64,000 bases of DNA from Schistocerca nitens (Eukaryota > Arthropoda > Insecta > Orthoptera > Acrididae), in contig NC_064622.1 of NCBI RefSeq assembly GCF_023898315.1, positions 172,070,178 to 172,134,177 of the forward strand, written 5' to 3'. Positions 9,367 through 20,140 of the stretch are shown piece after piece; position 1 is the first letter of the stretch, and every line of letters starts with the position of its first letter. The notes beneath the pieces are model-generated. The model had not been told where the DNA came from. It saw only the letters and a list, made by a program, of their open reading frames with translations, and did no database searches. The translations under genes were made by a program, and so were the position numbers.

Positions 9367-10713
9367 TCCGACAGCGGTGGTCGAGCGGTTCTAGGCGCTT
9401 CAGTCCGGGACCGCGCTGCTGCTACCGCTGCAGGTTCGAATCCTGCCTCGGGCATGGCTGTGTGTGATGTCCTTAGGTTAGTTAGGTTTAAGTAGTTCTA
9501 AGTTCTAGGGGACTGATGACCTCAGATGTTAAGTCCCATAGTGCTTACAAGGGAACCTCCCCATCGTACCCCCCTCAGATTTAGTTATAAGTTGGCACAG
9601 TGGATAGGCCTTGAAAAACTGAACACAGATCAATCGAGAAAACAGGAAGAAGTTGTGTTGAACTATGAAGAAAATAAGCAAAATATACAAATTGAGTAGT
9701 CCATTCTCAACATATATAACATTAAGGATAGTACTACCTCAGTAGCGCCGTGGTCCTGTGGTTAGCGTGAGCAGCTGTGGAACCAGATATCCTTGGTTCG
9801 AATCTTCCCCCGAGTGAAATTTTTTATTTTCAGACAATTATCAAAGTTCAGGCACACACACACAATCAACTTTGCTCTCCAAAATTCCAGGACATGTTCA
9901 GATTTGCTTGGACATATGCAGGATTTGACGGTCTACACATGGATAAATTTGAAAACGTTAAAAACATATGTTTTGACAGAGCACAGGGAAAACTGTGCGA
10001 CTGTTGCAGTCATTTGTTGCAGTTTATGTGACAAACTCTTATGTTTTCATCACTATTTTGGGAGTGATTATCACATCCATAAGAAAACCTAATTCGGGCA
10101 AGGTAGAAGAATCTTTTTACCCATTCGCCAAGTGTACAAGTTAGGTTGGTCGACAACATATTCCTGTCATGTGACGCACATGCCGTCACCAGTGTCGTAT
10201 AGAATATATCAGACGTGTTTTCCTGTGGAGGAATCGGTTGACCTATGACCTTGCAATCAAATGTTTTCGGTTCCCATTGGAGAGGCACGTCCTTTCGTCT
10301 ACTAATCGCACGGTTTTGCGGTGCGGTCGCAAAACACAGACACTAAACTTATTACAGTGAACAAAGACGTCATTGAAGGAACGACAAATCATGACTGCGA
10401 AAATAAAGAAATTAAATTTTTCACTCGAGGGAGGACTTGAACCAAGGATCTCTCGTTCCACTGCTGCTGACGCTAACCACGGGACCACGGCGCTCCTAAT
10501 CTTACACTGTCCTTGATGTTGCATATGTTGCACATAGACTACTCAGTTTGTATATTTTGCTTATTTTTTTCATAGTTCCACACAACTTCTTCCTGTTTTC
10601 TTGATTGATCTCTGTTCCGTTTTTCAAGGCCTATCCACTGTGCCAACTTACAACTAAATCTGAGGGGGGTGCGTTTGGGAGGTTCCCTTGTTAGAGCCGT
10701 TTGAACTATTTTT
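9367..10713 (+). mobile_element. tRNA-derived SINE, family A (copy 4), split by a DNA element
   Basis: The SINE head and body occupy 9367-9547, and its last 20 or so bases (TTAGAGCCGTTTGAAC...) resume at 10691. The outer 12-bp target duplication TGCAATGGAAGC is at 9355-9366 and 10714-10725. The SINE is therefore older than the element inserted within it. Confidence 0.88.
9548..10690. mobile_element. Long-TIR DNA element with tRNA-like modules (1,143 bp, TTA target)
   Basis: The element starts CAAGGGAACCTCCC and ends with its reverse complement GGGAGGTTCCCTTG, flanked by TTA on both sides (9545-9547, 10691-10693) inside a SINE. The inverted arms stay similar for about 270-290 bases with scattered differences. 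Each arm contains a tRNA-like block with GGTTCGAATC or its near copy (9748-9820; 10430-10502). No transposase frame is present, so it must be mobilised in trans. A 3-bp TNA/TWA target would fit PIF/Harbinger elements, but assignment is inference. A structurally similar element is at 61085-62144. Confidence 0.85.
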
Positions 10714-10997
10714 TGCAATGGAAGCATTTTCCTATCAACAAACTTCTGCGCGAAATCGTAGGATTGTAACTATGCGAATCACAATATTCTTTCCGTGAAA
10801 GGCTTTCGAGGTACAATGAGCTAACGATTCGCTTCATACTTAATTGTGTATTAAAAATGGCTCTGAGCACTATGGGACTTAACATCTGAGGTCATCAGTC
10901 CCGTAGAACTGAGAACTACTTAAACCTAACCAACCGAAGGACATCACATCCATGCCCGACGCAGAATTCGAACCTGCGACCGTATCGGTTGCGCGGT

Positions 10998-12627
10998 TGC
11001 GAGGTGCCGGGGCTAGCAGTGTGTTTATCACTAAATTCTATTAGAATCCACATATGTCAATCATGCTCTAAGCCCCCCCTATTCTAACTCCGACTTTTGC
11101 TGTTGCACAAGGATAAGAAAAATACGCGAACTGACTCTAATCAACCCTGCCAGTGGAGGAGAAGAGAGTTTGGCACCTGCAATAATTTAATTTGATAAAT
11201 AAGTTAAATAAGGGCAACGGCCTTGCCACAGTGGATACACCGGTTCCCGTGAGATCACCGAAGTTAAGCGCTGTCGGGCGTGGCCGGCGCTTGGATGGGT
11301 CACCATCCCGCCGCCACGTGCTGTTGCCATTTTTCGGGGTGCACTCAGCCTCGTGATGCCAATTGAGGAGCTACTCGACCGAATAGTAGCGGCTCCGGTC
11401 AAAGAAAACCGTCATAACGACCGGGAGAGCGGTGTGCCGACCCCATGCCCCTCCTATCCGCATCCTCACCTGAGGATGATACGGCGGTCGGATGGTCCCG
11501 ATGGGTCGCTTGCGGCCTGTAGACGGAGTTAGTAAATAAGTTAAATAAACAAAGGTTTCATTAGCATAGTGAGGAATGATAGGGTTGCTCTATCGATTAA
11601 CAGAATGAAAGTTCTGTCCAAAATAACAATAGGATTTATTAAGACTAATCACAAAATAATAAACAAAAACACAAACATTTACAATAAATCAAATTGGCTC
11701 AAATTTGATACTCATACAAACACTGTAAAGGTGAAGTTGTCCCTGAACTAGATTGTGAGGTTTAAGACGAAGTGGTATGTGGAGCCAAATTCCTTGCCAC
11801 TCAAATCTGAAGGGAGACAGACAGCTAACCTAACAATAATTGCTGCTACTCAAGACAGAACACAGAAAAAAAACGAACAGGCGGGCTCTGCTGAGCTCTG
11901 ATTATCACCTAGGAAAATCCCTATCTGCCGGTGCTGCGGACATACATTACCAAAACTGTCTTCTTGGCTGCCAGAACACGATCTGGCGTACCGCAGGCGA
12001 GGGCTGGTTGCTTCGACGTCCTCGACCGAAAGGCGAGAGCCGACTACCCCACAAGAGCACCCGTACAGGCCGAACACAGAACATTCCCGCCCCCACGACA
12101 GTGGCCGTGGTTAAACGTTCCAATCAGCAACTCGAAAACCGGCGGAAATTCCACTCCATTGCCGGAGCACTACCATTCCACCAATGGAGATTCTTGGCGC
12201 CAATTTCTGTGCTGATTTTGCTACGTCACGGCGCTATGCCCTGAGCAAACCAATCACCGTTACTATTTTGCAGAAAGTGCGGGAATTTTCCCGCCACAAC
12301 TGCCTGGGTACACAAGTCATTCCCACGCCTCGCTGGTAGCCCGCCAGAAAGTGTTTTCGCTAAGTTTCTCCGAAGTAACGGAACCTCTAGCCCAGCCGCT
12401 ACTTCACACCCCAGCGGGCGTGTCTCTTGACAATGTCGGCGTCTGCAAAGCATTCACTCGACTGCCTCACACACGTTGGCTTAACCCGCCTGTCACCGGA
12501 CCACCCAGGTGACGAGAGACGCTGCGTGGGATGTCCGCGTGTGAAGGAATATCAACCCTCCACCGCATGCAACTAGAGAGGAGAATCGTAAGATAGAAAT
12601 ATGAGAGGGGGCTCATGCCACCTCTCA
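10998..12627 (-). repeat. 3' LTR (minus-strand sense), carrying a 5S-SINE insertion
   Basis: It matches 18163-19455 base for base apart from two noted substitutions and the 337-bp SINE plus target duplication at 11196-11548. In the sense orientation an AATAAA-type polyadenylation motif lies at 11635-11640 (read on the minus strand), which falls plausibly in the R/U5 part. Flanked on the left by target CGGT. Confidence 0.93.
11212..11532 (+). mobile_element. 5S rRNA-derived SINE (SINE3 type)
   Basis: The first 120 or so bases follow a 5S rRNA: GGCAACGGCC start, ATCACCGAAGTTAAGCGC, GTCGGGCGTGG and the box C-like GGATGGGTCACC, ending in GTGCTGTTGCC and T5. A non-5S body of about 200 bases follows. 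The 16-bp duplication TAAATAAGTTAAATAA flanks it at 11196-11211 and 11533-11548, and the other LTR has a single copy of that sequence with no insert. It is transcribed, if at all, from an internal type 1 RNA polymerase III promoter. A true 5S gene is excluded by the body and duplication. Confidence 0.9.
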
Positions 12628-15600
12628 TTGCCCCTACGCCATTTTAGATTGTAATTGGTGAGCGGTTGGCTCACTTAGGAGCAAGGTAGTGAGTCAATCG
12701 CCCAAGAACAATCTTACAAAGTGACTCCACATGCCGCACTCTATAAAAAAATCATTGCAACTGAAAAAATGCAGCTCATAGAGGGAGGATTATTTATGAT
12801 GTAGCCAACTTCACCTTCTTAATATGGAACACTAACACTCACATCACACATCCATACCCAGGGAGCCCCTTCCCAAACACCGATTCACGCAGACATTCAC
12901 GCTCTAAATATGGCCCGGGCATCTGAGCCAAATATGGAGCAGTTTATTCTTTACAATCAGAGTTGGAGTGCTCCGCAATTAAATGCCCAAGATGTTCCAA
13001 CAATTTTAATCATCAAACTAACCTGAACTCACTCACACCTGATACTATATAAGTTAACAATCTCTTTGTGAGCTTTCAGAATCTAGTTACAACCTCCGAT
13101 TCATTCTGTCTCCCTGCAGCAAGAATAACCTTTACAAAATGTTCCCTGAACTGATGGTCCATTCACAATGACAGTGGTGGTATCTGCTTCAGTTTATGGG
13201 GACTTCAGGCACACTGTTCGCATACACACAACAATAAATACAAAATAAAAAAAAACATGGTGTGGAGAACAATACAGTAATTTGTAATAAGAATTACAGT
13301 GTAAAACACAAACACATACAAGGTATAACATACATTACAAAACCAACACTAGAGAAAGAAATTTAAGAAAGAAAACAAGGTTCATGGGGCATCAAATTGT
13401 GCGTGCACATTGCACAAAGTTCACGACTGTGCTGAGAATGAGGCACTAAATCACATTGTTAGAAATATCCGTGGCACTTCACTAATTCCACAGTACTGAC
13501 ATCACATAAGGCTAAACGTCGGGTGTTGTTGCTACGTTGTGGCAACAGCAATAGGGAGTTCTGTAGTGTCTGCAGTACGCTGTTGAGATTGTAGTCAGAC
13601 CCACGCATATGATCACGGCAGTACGGTAGGAAGACACAGTGATAGGCTCTCCTCACGTCGATTAATTGTCTCTGAGGTCTACTCGTTGGGATACATCACT
13701 AGTCTAGATCTCTTCTCTCGCTGGACAGAACTTTACGTTTCCCAATATTGCAGTTCGACGAGGGATGATGGCACGTGGAGTGACTCCACAAGTGTGTGAT
13801 GTCATCCATACAGGATCGAACTAGGAGCGACTATTGTTAAAACTGCTCTCTAATAGAGAGGAGAAGTAAGAAATGAGACCATACATTTGTTAGTGTGGCA
13901 CGATACTGCTTTGTGTATGCAGATCGGCCAATGCTAGTGAGTTGTAAAAACCCAAACAGGTGAGTATAGAGCGTCCCTTTCTGTCCTGAGGCACATGAGG
14001 CGCAGGTTCTGACACGATATGTGATCTTCTTCGTGTACTCACGACAACGTGGTCTGCCGCAGGGAATCCCTCCAAACGGCTGCCGCGTCTGGAGAGCTAG
14101 CAGGCTGTCGCGTGTGGGTCGCGTGTCAGTGTCAACGGCCAGCCTCACTTTCGCTTGTGGCCTGGCGAGGGTCCCGCGTAATCCCTCAGGTATGTGGCCG
14201 GGTGACTGTCAGCCTGTGGACCGGATGTTCTCGCCCTTCACGTTAGGTGGGGTGCTGACGCTCTTTTCTTGCAGGTAGCCGTAGACCTCTTGTTCCCGCT
14301 CCGGCCGGCCTCCGCATTGCCACGATCCTCGTCATCTGCACAATTCTTACAAAAATCTTATGCCTAACCTTTTTCCCATGACCTTCTATGTTATAATAAA
14401 TTTACATAATGAAACATTGATGGTCTGTCATTTCAGACACTCTTATTTTACTTTTATAGTTATTAATCTATGGCAATCATTATAACATCTAATCTAGACA
14501 TGGAAATAATTTATTTTGATATATGTGTAGAGACCGATCTCAGTATGTACATGGTGTGTGATAACTGATGCTTTGTAATGGATGAACAACTAAATGTGCG
14601 GGCCCGCACTAATATTACTATTAATTATATAGATCGACAGTAGACATGCTCAAGAAGTAACTACCATATGTCAACGATCTACATTCTATGTCTTATGAAT
14701 AAATTATGTTATTATGCATGCTAAAGTTTTACTGAACTATAAAGACATGCAACTATTCTACGTTCGCTCGCCGGTCGTTCCTCCATCTCGGGTCTGTGAT
14801 TTGATGACATAATTCCTGTTACGTTGAGATGTCTCGCTGCTCGCCGCTATTGCCGACAGTGATGTGCGCGCCGTACGACATGACCTCCGAGTTTTCATTA
14901 CGCCTCACTGAAACTCCAGAGACTGGGTTAGCCATGGCTATACACGACAATAAATTTATAGTTGCAACTTCCTTCTCTATCTGATGCGGTTTTCGGGATC
15001 AAAGCACACCTTTCCAGAAGCAATGTAATATGACCGAGCCAGGGGTGGTTCCTGTTGAGGATTCAGTCGCCCAACACACGCCAGCTACACAGTATGTCAC
15101 GAATATCCAAGTATAAGTCCCTGGTTATTCATCTGTGACAGTCACGAGCAGCACGCTAAATCCCCAACCAGCACATTGGCATGGTAGGCTTTATGCTCGC
15201 ATTTCTCTCGTCTAGGGCACCACTGGAGTCAAACGCTCACAGGATCACCCCGACTTGCAAGACAACGATGCTGGCGCAGCTCTGCAAAAAAAACTATACT
15301 GCCCATATTCATCCTCGAAATCACGCAATATACCACAATCTTGCAGTGCACTGACGCGTGCCTGCAAGCATTGGTATGAACGACTCACGAACTGGTTGTG
15401 GCCGCTATGGAGCGTATCACGACTTCTCAGAACGCTTCTAAGAGCACGTTCTTGTATGCGCCCGTTTGTGCGACATCTCGTCACTCATCACTATCCCTCA
15501 ACATGGACACCAGATAGGAAGGGACAAAAACATTGCTCATGAAAAGGTAGTGTCTCCTACTCCATCGACATTGGAGATCGCGAACATAAACAAAAAGAGG

Positions 15601-15796
15601 ATAGCAGCAGTAAATTCTTATGCAAGACAACGCAGCGTGTTAATACTTTAGCAATCTTAATCTATTAATGTAACGATTATTGTTCCCCGAAGAAAGGTTC
15701 ATACATTTGCCTATTCTAATATGTACACCACTTAAACTACTCTTATTCCACGAACTTCTTTGTGTGAGAGAAGTGGTGGAGTCCTATGGACTAGCG
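12628..15796 (-). other. Non-coding interior of the LTR element, 3' of gag
   Basis: About 3.2 kb between the gag stop and the 3' LTR. No frame longer than roughly 100 codons exists on the sense strand, and none shows protease, RT, RNase H or integrase motifs. This is where pol would lie in an autonomous element. Purine-rich sense sequence TAGGGGCAA next to the LTR (12628-12636) is a weak polypurine-tract candidate. Confidence 0.7.
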
Positions 15797-17761
15797 TCAA
15801 TCCCTTCTTAGACTCCCCCTCCTCTGACGTGCATTAGGATTTGGAGGTCTAATTTCTATCTCCCGGTTCTCCTGTTGTCCTTGATTTCGCTCTCTCCAAT
15901 TACGGTCGCTTTGCCGTTCGTCATTCCTCCTGTCCCAGATTGCTTGTCTAGATTGACCCTGTTCTCTGACGTTTTGGTTTCCGTGTCTCTGGTTTCCATA
16001 ACCTTGAATAGCGTAACCTTGATTTCCGTAACCCTGGTTTCCTAACTGACCAGTCCGATTATGCGATCTGTTGTCGTCTTCCCTTGCTGGCCCGTGGTAT
16101 TTGTTATTTTGCGCCTTCTTCCTGTCCTTTGCGTCTTGTTTATCGAAGACTACTTCGAGTTCGCGCAGTAGACTCTTGAATGCATCTATGTCAGATCCAC
16201 ACTCCCCGACAAGTGTCTGTTGATACCTAACTGGCAATTTGGAAAAGCAAAATTTAATGATTTCTCCGTTGCTATATGGACTATCTAAAAACTGATTCTT
16301 CTTGAGTAAATCATCAAAAAATTTGGTTGCGCTTCTATGCCCGGACACTTCCAGTTCAGGACAAAATATTATTTCCTCTTTAATCCTGTCTTGCGTTTCC
16401 TTTGACCAGTAGGTACGCAGGAATGCACCAACAAATTCCTGATAGGTCCGACACGTCGCTGCCACACCCCGCATCTTTTCCGCGGCTTGGCCTTCGATGT
16501 GTCCACACATGAATTCTAATTTTGCGTGGGTTGGCCATGATGACGGTAATGAATTAGTAAACTGCGTCACCCAGCTCTTCGGATGCATCGACCCTCCATT
16601 ATCTCTGAACTTTTGGAATTTTAGTATCGACAGGAAGTGATTGTGATCAAAATCCTGTCCGATCCTCGCACTGGTGTTGTCACTCGTTTCCGATACTTGC
16701 ACGTCTGTTGAGTGTCCTGATCTATCTTGCTGATAACTGTGATGTGCTACCTCTGTATCACAGTGGAAGTGGCACTCCGAATTCCCTCTCCTAAGTGGAC
16801 TACCATTATTTGAACTATTACTAGGTGTTTCTGCGTGTGCATTGTTAGTTCCGCACTCTGTCACTGGGCTGGAGCACGGCGGGCTTTTCCTCGGAGACAC
16901 AATTCTGTGTACTCCATCATTGGTATCCGAACGCGCAGTGCTCGTGTGCCCGTTTCGCTCTAGTTTTGCTATCCGACTCTCTACTTCTTTCATTTGTTTC
17001 GTGATGTTCGTAACCGCAATATTACCTTGGGTTTTTAAGAACGCTAGGGATTTTGAGTGGGCTTGTGTCGCACGTCGCAAGCGACCTGCGAGTTGAGAAG
17101 TTACTTTTGCAACTTTCATTGCCCCCATTGCTGCCGTTTTGGCTAGGCCTGCTACTTTTTGTGCTACCAGTGACATCTGTTTAGCTTCTCCACATTCTTT
17201 CTTTATTGTTAGTAATTCCCCACGAATTTTCCCTATATGCGAAATTATTGCCTGAGTGTCCTTCTTACGCTGTTCGTCAGCTTCTTCCTTCTCCTTCTTA
17301 CGTTGTTCGTCAGCTTCTTCTTTCTCCTTCTTACGTTGTTCGTCAGCTTCTTCTTTCATTGATCGTAGGAAGCTCAGTATTGGGTTAATGTCATCATCTT
17401 GATCCTCGTCACACATGGGTGATGTAACTCTGGACACCTGGGCGCTAGAGCTCTGACGTGGCCGAGCTGGCCCCTGTCTGCTCTCGTTCGTTTGATTATA
17501 AACCTCTACTACCGTCTCGACCTGTGTGCCTGTCTCTGTTTCATCCTCTACCTCACTCTCATAATCACGGCGGCGACGTTGCTCTAAGATCGCGTCCAAA
17601 TCACCTTCCTCATCAATGACCCTGGCGTCCTGTCCTGCTAAAAATGTGCCCATCTCATCTCCGAACCTATTCCCGTCAATAAACTGCCCCTTATCCATTA
17701 TTCTATCCTCTTTTGTTTTAGCTTCGATCGATAATAGTCGTGCCTTACTTCTCGTTATCAT
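15797..17761 (-). CDS. Retrotransposon Gag protein, 654 residues
   Basis: A single uninterrupted frame on the sense strand of the LTR element, starting at the first ATG 401 bp after the 5' LTR. The acidic N-terminus (residues 45-80, 117-125) is followed by three near-perfect tandem copies of EEADEQRKKEK (137-168) and a long predicted coiled coil to about 270, a low-complexity Ser/Asn/Gly linker, and a capsid-like retrotransposon Gag region at about 375-545 with SWVTQFTNSLPSSW and TYQEFVGAFLRTYW. The C-terminus (550-650) is Arg/Gln/Asn/Gly-rich with YGNQ repeats and has no CCHC zinc knuckle, so nucleic-acid binding is probably through basic residues. It should assemble particles that package the RNA. 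Polymerase functions must come from a partner element. Confidence 0.9.
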   Translation of the reverse strand: MITRSKARLLSIEAKTKEDRIMDKGQFIDGNRFGDEMGTFLAGQDARVIDEEGDLDAILEQRRRRDYESEVEDETETGTQVETVVEVYNQTNESRQGPARPRQSSSAQVSRVTSPMCDEDQDDDINPILSFLRSMKEEADEQRKKEKEEADEQRKKEKEEADEQRKKDTQAIISHIGKIRGELLTIKKECGEAKQMSLVAQKVAGLAKTAAMGAMKVAKVTSQLAGRLRRATQAHSKSLAFLKTQGNIAVTNITKQMKEVESRIAKLERNGHTSTARSDTNDGVHRIVSPRKSPPCSSPVTECGTNNAHAETPSNSSNNGSPLRRGNSECHFHCDTEVAHHSYQQDRSGHSTDVQVSETSDNTSARIGQDFDHNHFLSILKFQKFRDNGGSMHPKSWVTQFTNSLPSSWPTHAKLEFMCGHIEGQAAEKMRGVAATCRTYQEFVGAFLRTYWSKETQDRIKEEIIFCPELEVSGHRSATKFFDDLLKKNQFLDSPYSNGEIIKFCFSKLPVRYQQTLVGECGSDIDAFKSLLRELEVVFDKQDAKDRKKAQNNKYHGPAREDDNRSHNRTGQLGNQGYGNQGYAIQGYGNQRHGNQNVREQGQSRQAIWDRRNDERQSDRNWRERNQGQQENREIEIRPPNPNARQRRGSLRRD

Positions 17762-18162
17762 TCATGAAAAACAAATTTATCTAGAATGCACAATTAAATT
17801 AATCTACTCCATATATTTTTACACATAGACATAAAATTTCAACAACGCTGTTCCAACGCTGTAATCACAAACACAATTTGATGTGGTACAGAAACCGCAT
17901 CCAAATCCGACAAAGTGCGATGTGTTACGGACACCACATCAACGAAACACAAAAAAACAATGAACAAAAAAAATATATACACTGAAAAAAAACTGTAATC
18001 ATGCGCCGCTACTTAAAACTAAACGCGGAACTACCAGAAAAAAACTTGGGTATAAATCAATAAAAAAAATTAGAGAAAAAAAATTTGAATGTTCGTACTA
18101 AGAATACTGTTTGTTAATCAGTGATTCTCAGGAAAGATCCGAGGCTAAGGGTCGCCATATTA
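17762..18162 (-). other. 5' leader of the Gag-only element
   Basis: 401 bp between the 5' LTR and gag start, rich in A/T with runs of A in the plus strand. It would contain the packaging signal. Two similar segments (ATGTGGTACAGAAACCGCATC at 17881 and a related TGTTACGGACACCACATC at 17921) form a short imperfect repeat. Confidence 0.45.
18149..18157 (-). other. Candidate primer-binding site
   Basis: Minus-strand TGGCGACCC lies five bases inside the 5' LTR, where reverse transcription would be primed. TGGCGACC fits the 3' end of an insect tRNA-Arg as recalled, but the match weakens after eight or nine bases. The tRNA identity is tentative. Confidence 0.5.
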
Positions 18163-19455
18163 TGCGAGGTGCCGGGGCTAGCAGTGTGTTTATCACTAAA
18201 TTCTATTAGAATCCACATATGTCAATCATGCTCTAAGCCCCCCCTATTCTAACTCCGACTTTTGCTGTTGCACAAGGATAAGAAAAATACGCGAACTGAC
18301 TCTAATCAACCCTGCCAGTGGAGTAGAAGAGAGTTTGGCACCTGCAATAATTTAATTTGATAAATAAGTTAAATAAACAAAGGTTTCATTAGCATAGTGA
18401 GGAATGATAGGGTTGCTCTATCGATTAACAGAATGAAAGTTCTGTCCAAAATAACAATAGGATTTATTAAGACTAATCACAAAATAATAAACAAAAACAC
18501 AAACATTTACAATAAATCAAATTGGCTCAAATTTGATACTCATACAAACACTGTAAAGGTGAAGTTGTCCCTGAACTAGATTGTGAGGTTTAAGACGAAG
18601 TGGTATGTGGAGCCAAATTCCTTGCCACTCAAATCTGAAGGGAGACAGACAGCTAACCTAACAATAATTGCTGCTACTCAAGACAGAACACAGAAAAAAA
18701 ACGAACAGGCGGGCTCTGCTGAGCTCTGATTATCACCTAGGAAAATCCCTATCTGCCGGTGCTGCGGACATACATTACCAAAACTGTCTTCTTGGCTGCC
18801 AGAACACGATCTGGCGTACCGCAGGCGAGGGCTGGTTGCTTCGACGTCCTCGACCGAAAGGCGAGAGCCGACTACCCCACAAGAGCACCCGTACAGGCCG
18901 AACACAGAACATTCCCGCCCCCACGACAGTGGCCGTGGTTAAACGTTCCAATCAGCAACTCGAAAACCGGCGGAAATTCCACTCCATTGCCGGAGCACTA
19001 CCATTCCACCAATGGAGATTCTTGGCGCCAATTTCTGTGCTGATTTTGCTACGTCACGGCGCTATGCCCTGAGCAAACCAATCACCGTTACTATTTTGCA
19101 GAAAGTGCGGGAATTTTCCCGCCACAACTGCCTGGGTACACAAGTCATTCCCACGCCTCGCTGGTAGCCCGCCAGAAAGTGTTTTCGCTAAGTTTCTCCG
19201 AAGTAACGGAACCTCTAGCCCAGCCGCTACTTCACACCCCAGCGGGCGTGTCTCTTGACAATGTCGGCGTCTGCAAAGCATTCACTCGACTGCCTCACAC
19301 ACGTTGGCTTAACCCGCCTGTCACCGGACCACCCGGGTGACGAGAGACGCTGCGTGGGATGTCCGCGTGTGAAGGAATATCAACCCTCCACCGCATGCAA
19401 CTAGAGAGGAGAATCGTAAGATAGAAATATGAGAGGGGGCTCATGCCACCTCTCA
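18163..19455 (-). repeat. 5' LTR (minus-strand sense), 1,293 bp
   Basis: Direct repeat of the other LTR, without the 5S-SINE. Begins TG and ends CA on the plus strand and borders the CGGT duplication at 19456. It should contain the promoter in U3, which is at the high-coordinate end. Confidence 0.93.
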
Positions 19456-19599
19456 CGGTTCCAGACTGAAGCGCCTAGAACCGCTTGGCCGAACTGTATA
19501 CTGTTAGATAGCCCTTGCAGCTGTAGTGATCGGTATTCCTCTGAGTGTGAACAAATTAATACTGACATTCCAAAAAGTCTAAGTCGTGAATTATTGCTG

Positions 19600-20140
19600 T
19601 TCTTAGATGTACAACACGGATTGGCGAATAGCGGCCCGCGGGCAGAATCTGGCCCGCGTGTCGAATACGATCAGTGATTGCGTTCAGTGCGGCCCACGAC
19701 TGGTTTCATTCCGGCCCACGGAAGAAATTCGTGGGCGAAAGAGCGAGGTGCAGCAGAATTTTGCAGCGGAAAGCCTGAAAACAGTTACTGAAAACGTCGA
19801 AAGTATGGATACAACGTTCCTGGTGCGTAGATAGATATCAGCGCGCGAAGATGGGGTGAACATAAAATGAACGTAGTCTCAAAAACTCGTGTTTTGTGTC
19901 ATAATTTCATGGCGTGACGTGTCGAGAAACGGGCGCCATTCATATTGGAGCGTTAACCAGTACTCTTTAACGTCACGCTACAGCTTCGACGTTACGAGCT
20001 AAGAGTGAGAGCACTACTGATGCGACACGTGATGAAGTGGCTTGCGAGCTGAAGTATGTGAATCAGTCACGCAGATCAGCAAAGGCTATTCTTGTCTCAT
20101 GTACTGGGTGAAGGAGTGGCTAATCATCTGTGTAAGGGGT
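19600..20140 (+). repeat. Possible hAT transposon relic
   Basis: GGATTGGCGAATAGCGGCCC followed by GGGCAGAATCTGGCCCGCG resembles terminal regions of some hAT elements, and the translation near 20020 hints at a degenerate zinc-finger/transposase-like stretch. No 8-bp duplication or second terminus was found. Low-confidence suggestion. Confidence 0.25.

Larger units (their letters stand above)
10998..19455 (-). mobile_element. Gag-only LTR retrotransposon (TR-GAG-like), recent insertion
   Basis: Two LTRs in direct orientation (10998-12627 with a later SINE inside, and 18163-19455) start TG and end CA, and the whole is flanked by CGGT at 10994-10997 and 19456-19459. Without the nested SINE both LTRs are 1,293 bp. 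I saw only two substitutions between them (11159/18324 and 12507/19335). Transcription is on the minus strand, so 18163-19455 is the 5' LTR. The 5.5-kb interior carries one intact gag and no protease, reverse transcriptase, RNase H or integrase frame. It therefore resembles non-autonomous Gag-only retrotransposons described in plants. The 4-bp duplication and Gag type suggest Ty3/gypsy ancestry (inference). Confidence 0.93.
10856..19491 (-). mobile_element. tRNA-derived SINE, family A (copy 5), split by the LTR element
   Basis: The reverse SINE reads from 10856 to 10997 and resumes at 19456-19491 with CGGTTCCAGACTGAAGCGCC. The split lies inside the tRNA-like head, where the LTR retrotransposon inserted with a 4-bp CGGT duplication. 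A distinct SINE target duplication could not be fixed. Confidence 0.82.

Noticed and set aside
11212..11332. A 5S rRNA gene
   Set aside because: The 5S-like part is diverged, is followed by a constant non-5S body and sits between a 16-bp target duplication within an LTR, so it is a SINE.
11840..12244. A 134-codon gene present identically in both LTRs (also 18668-19072)
   Set aside because: It lies antisense within the LTR and is identical only because the LTRs are. No protein-like features were seen.
12628..15796. Hidden pol of the LTR element through frameshifts
   Set aside because: No RT, protease, RNase H or integrase motif was found in any frame, so decay by a few frameshifts does not explain the absence.
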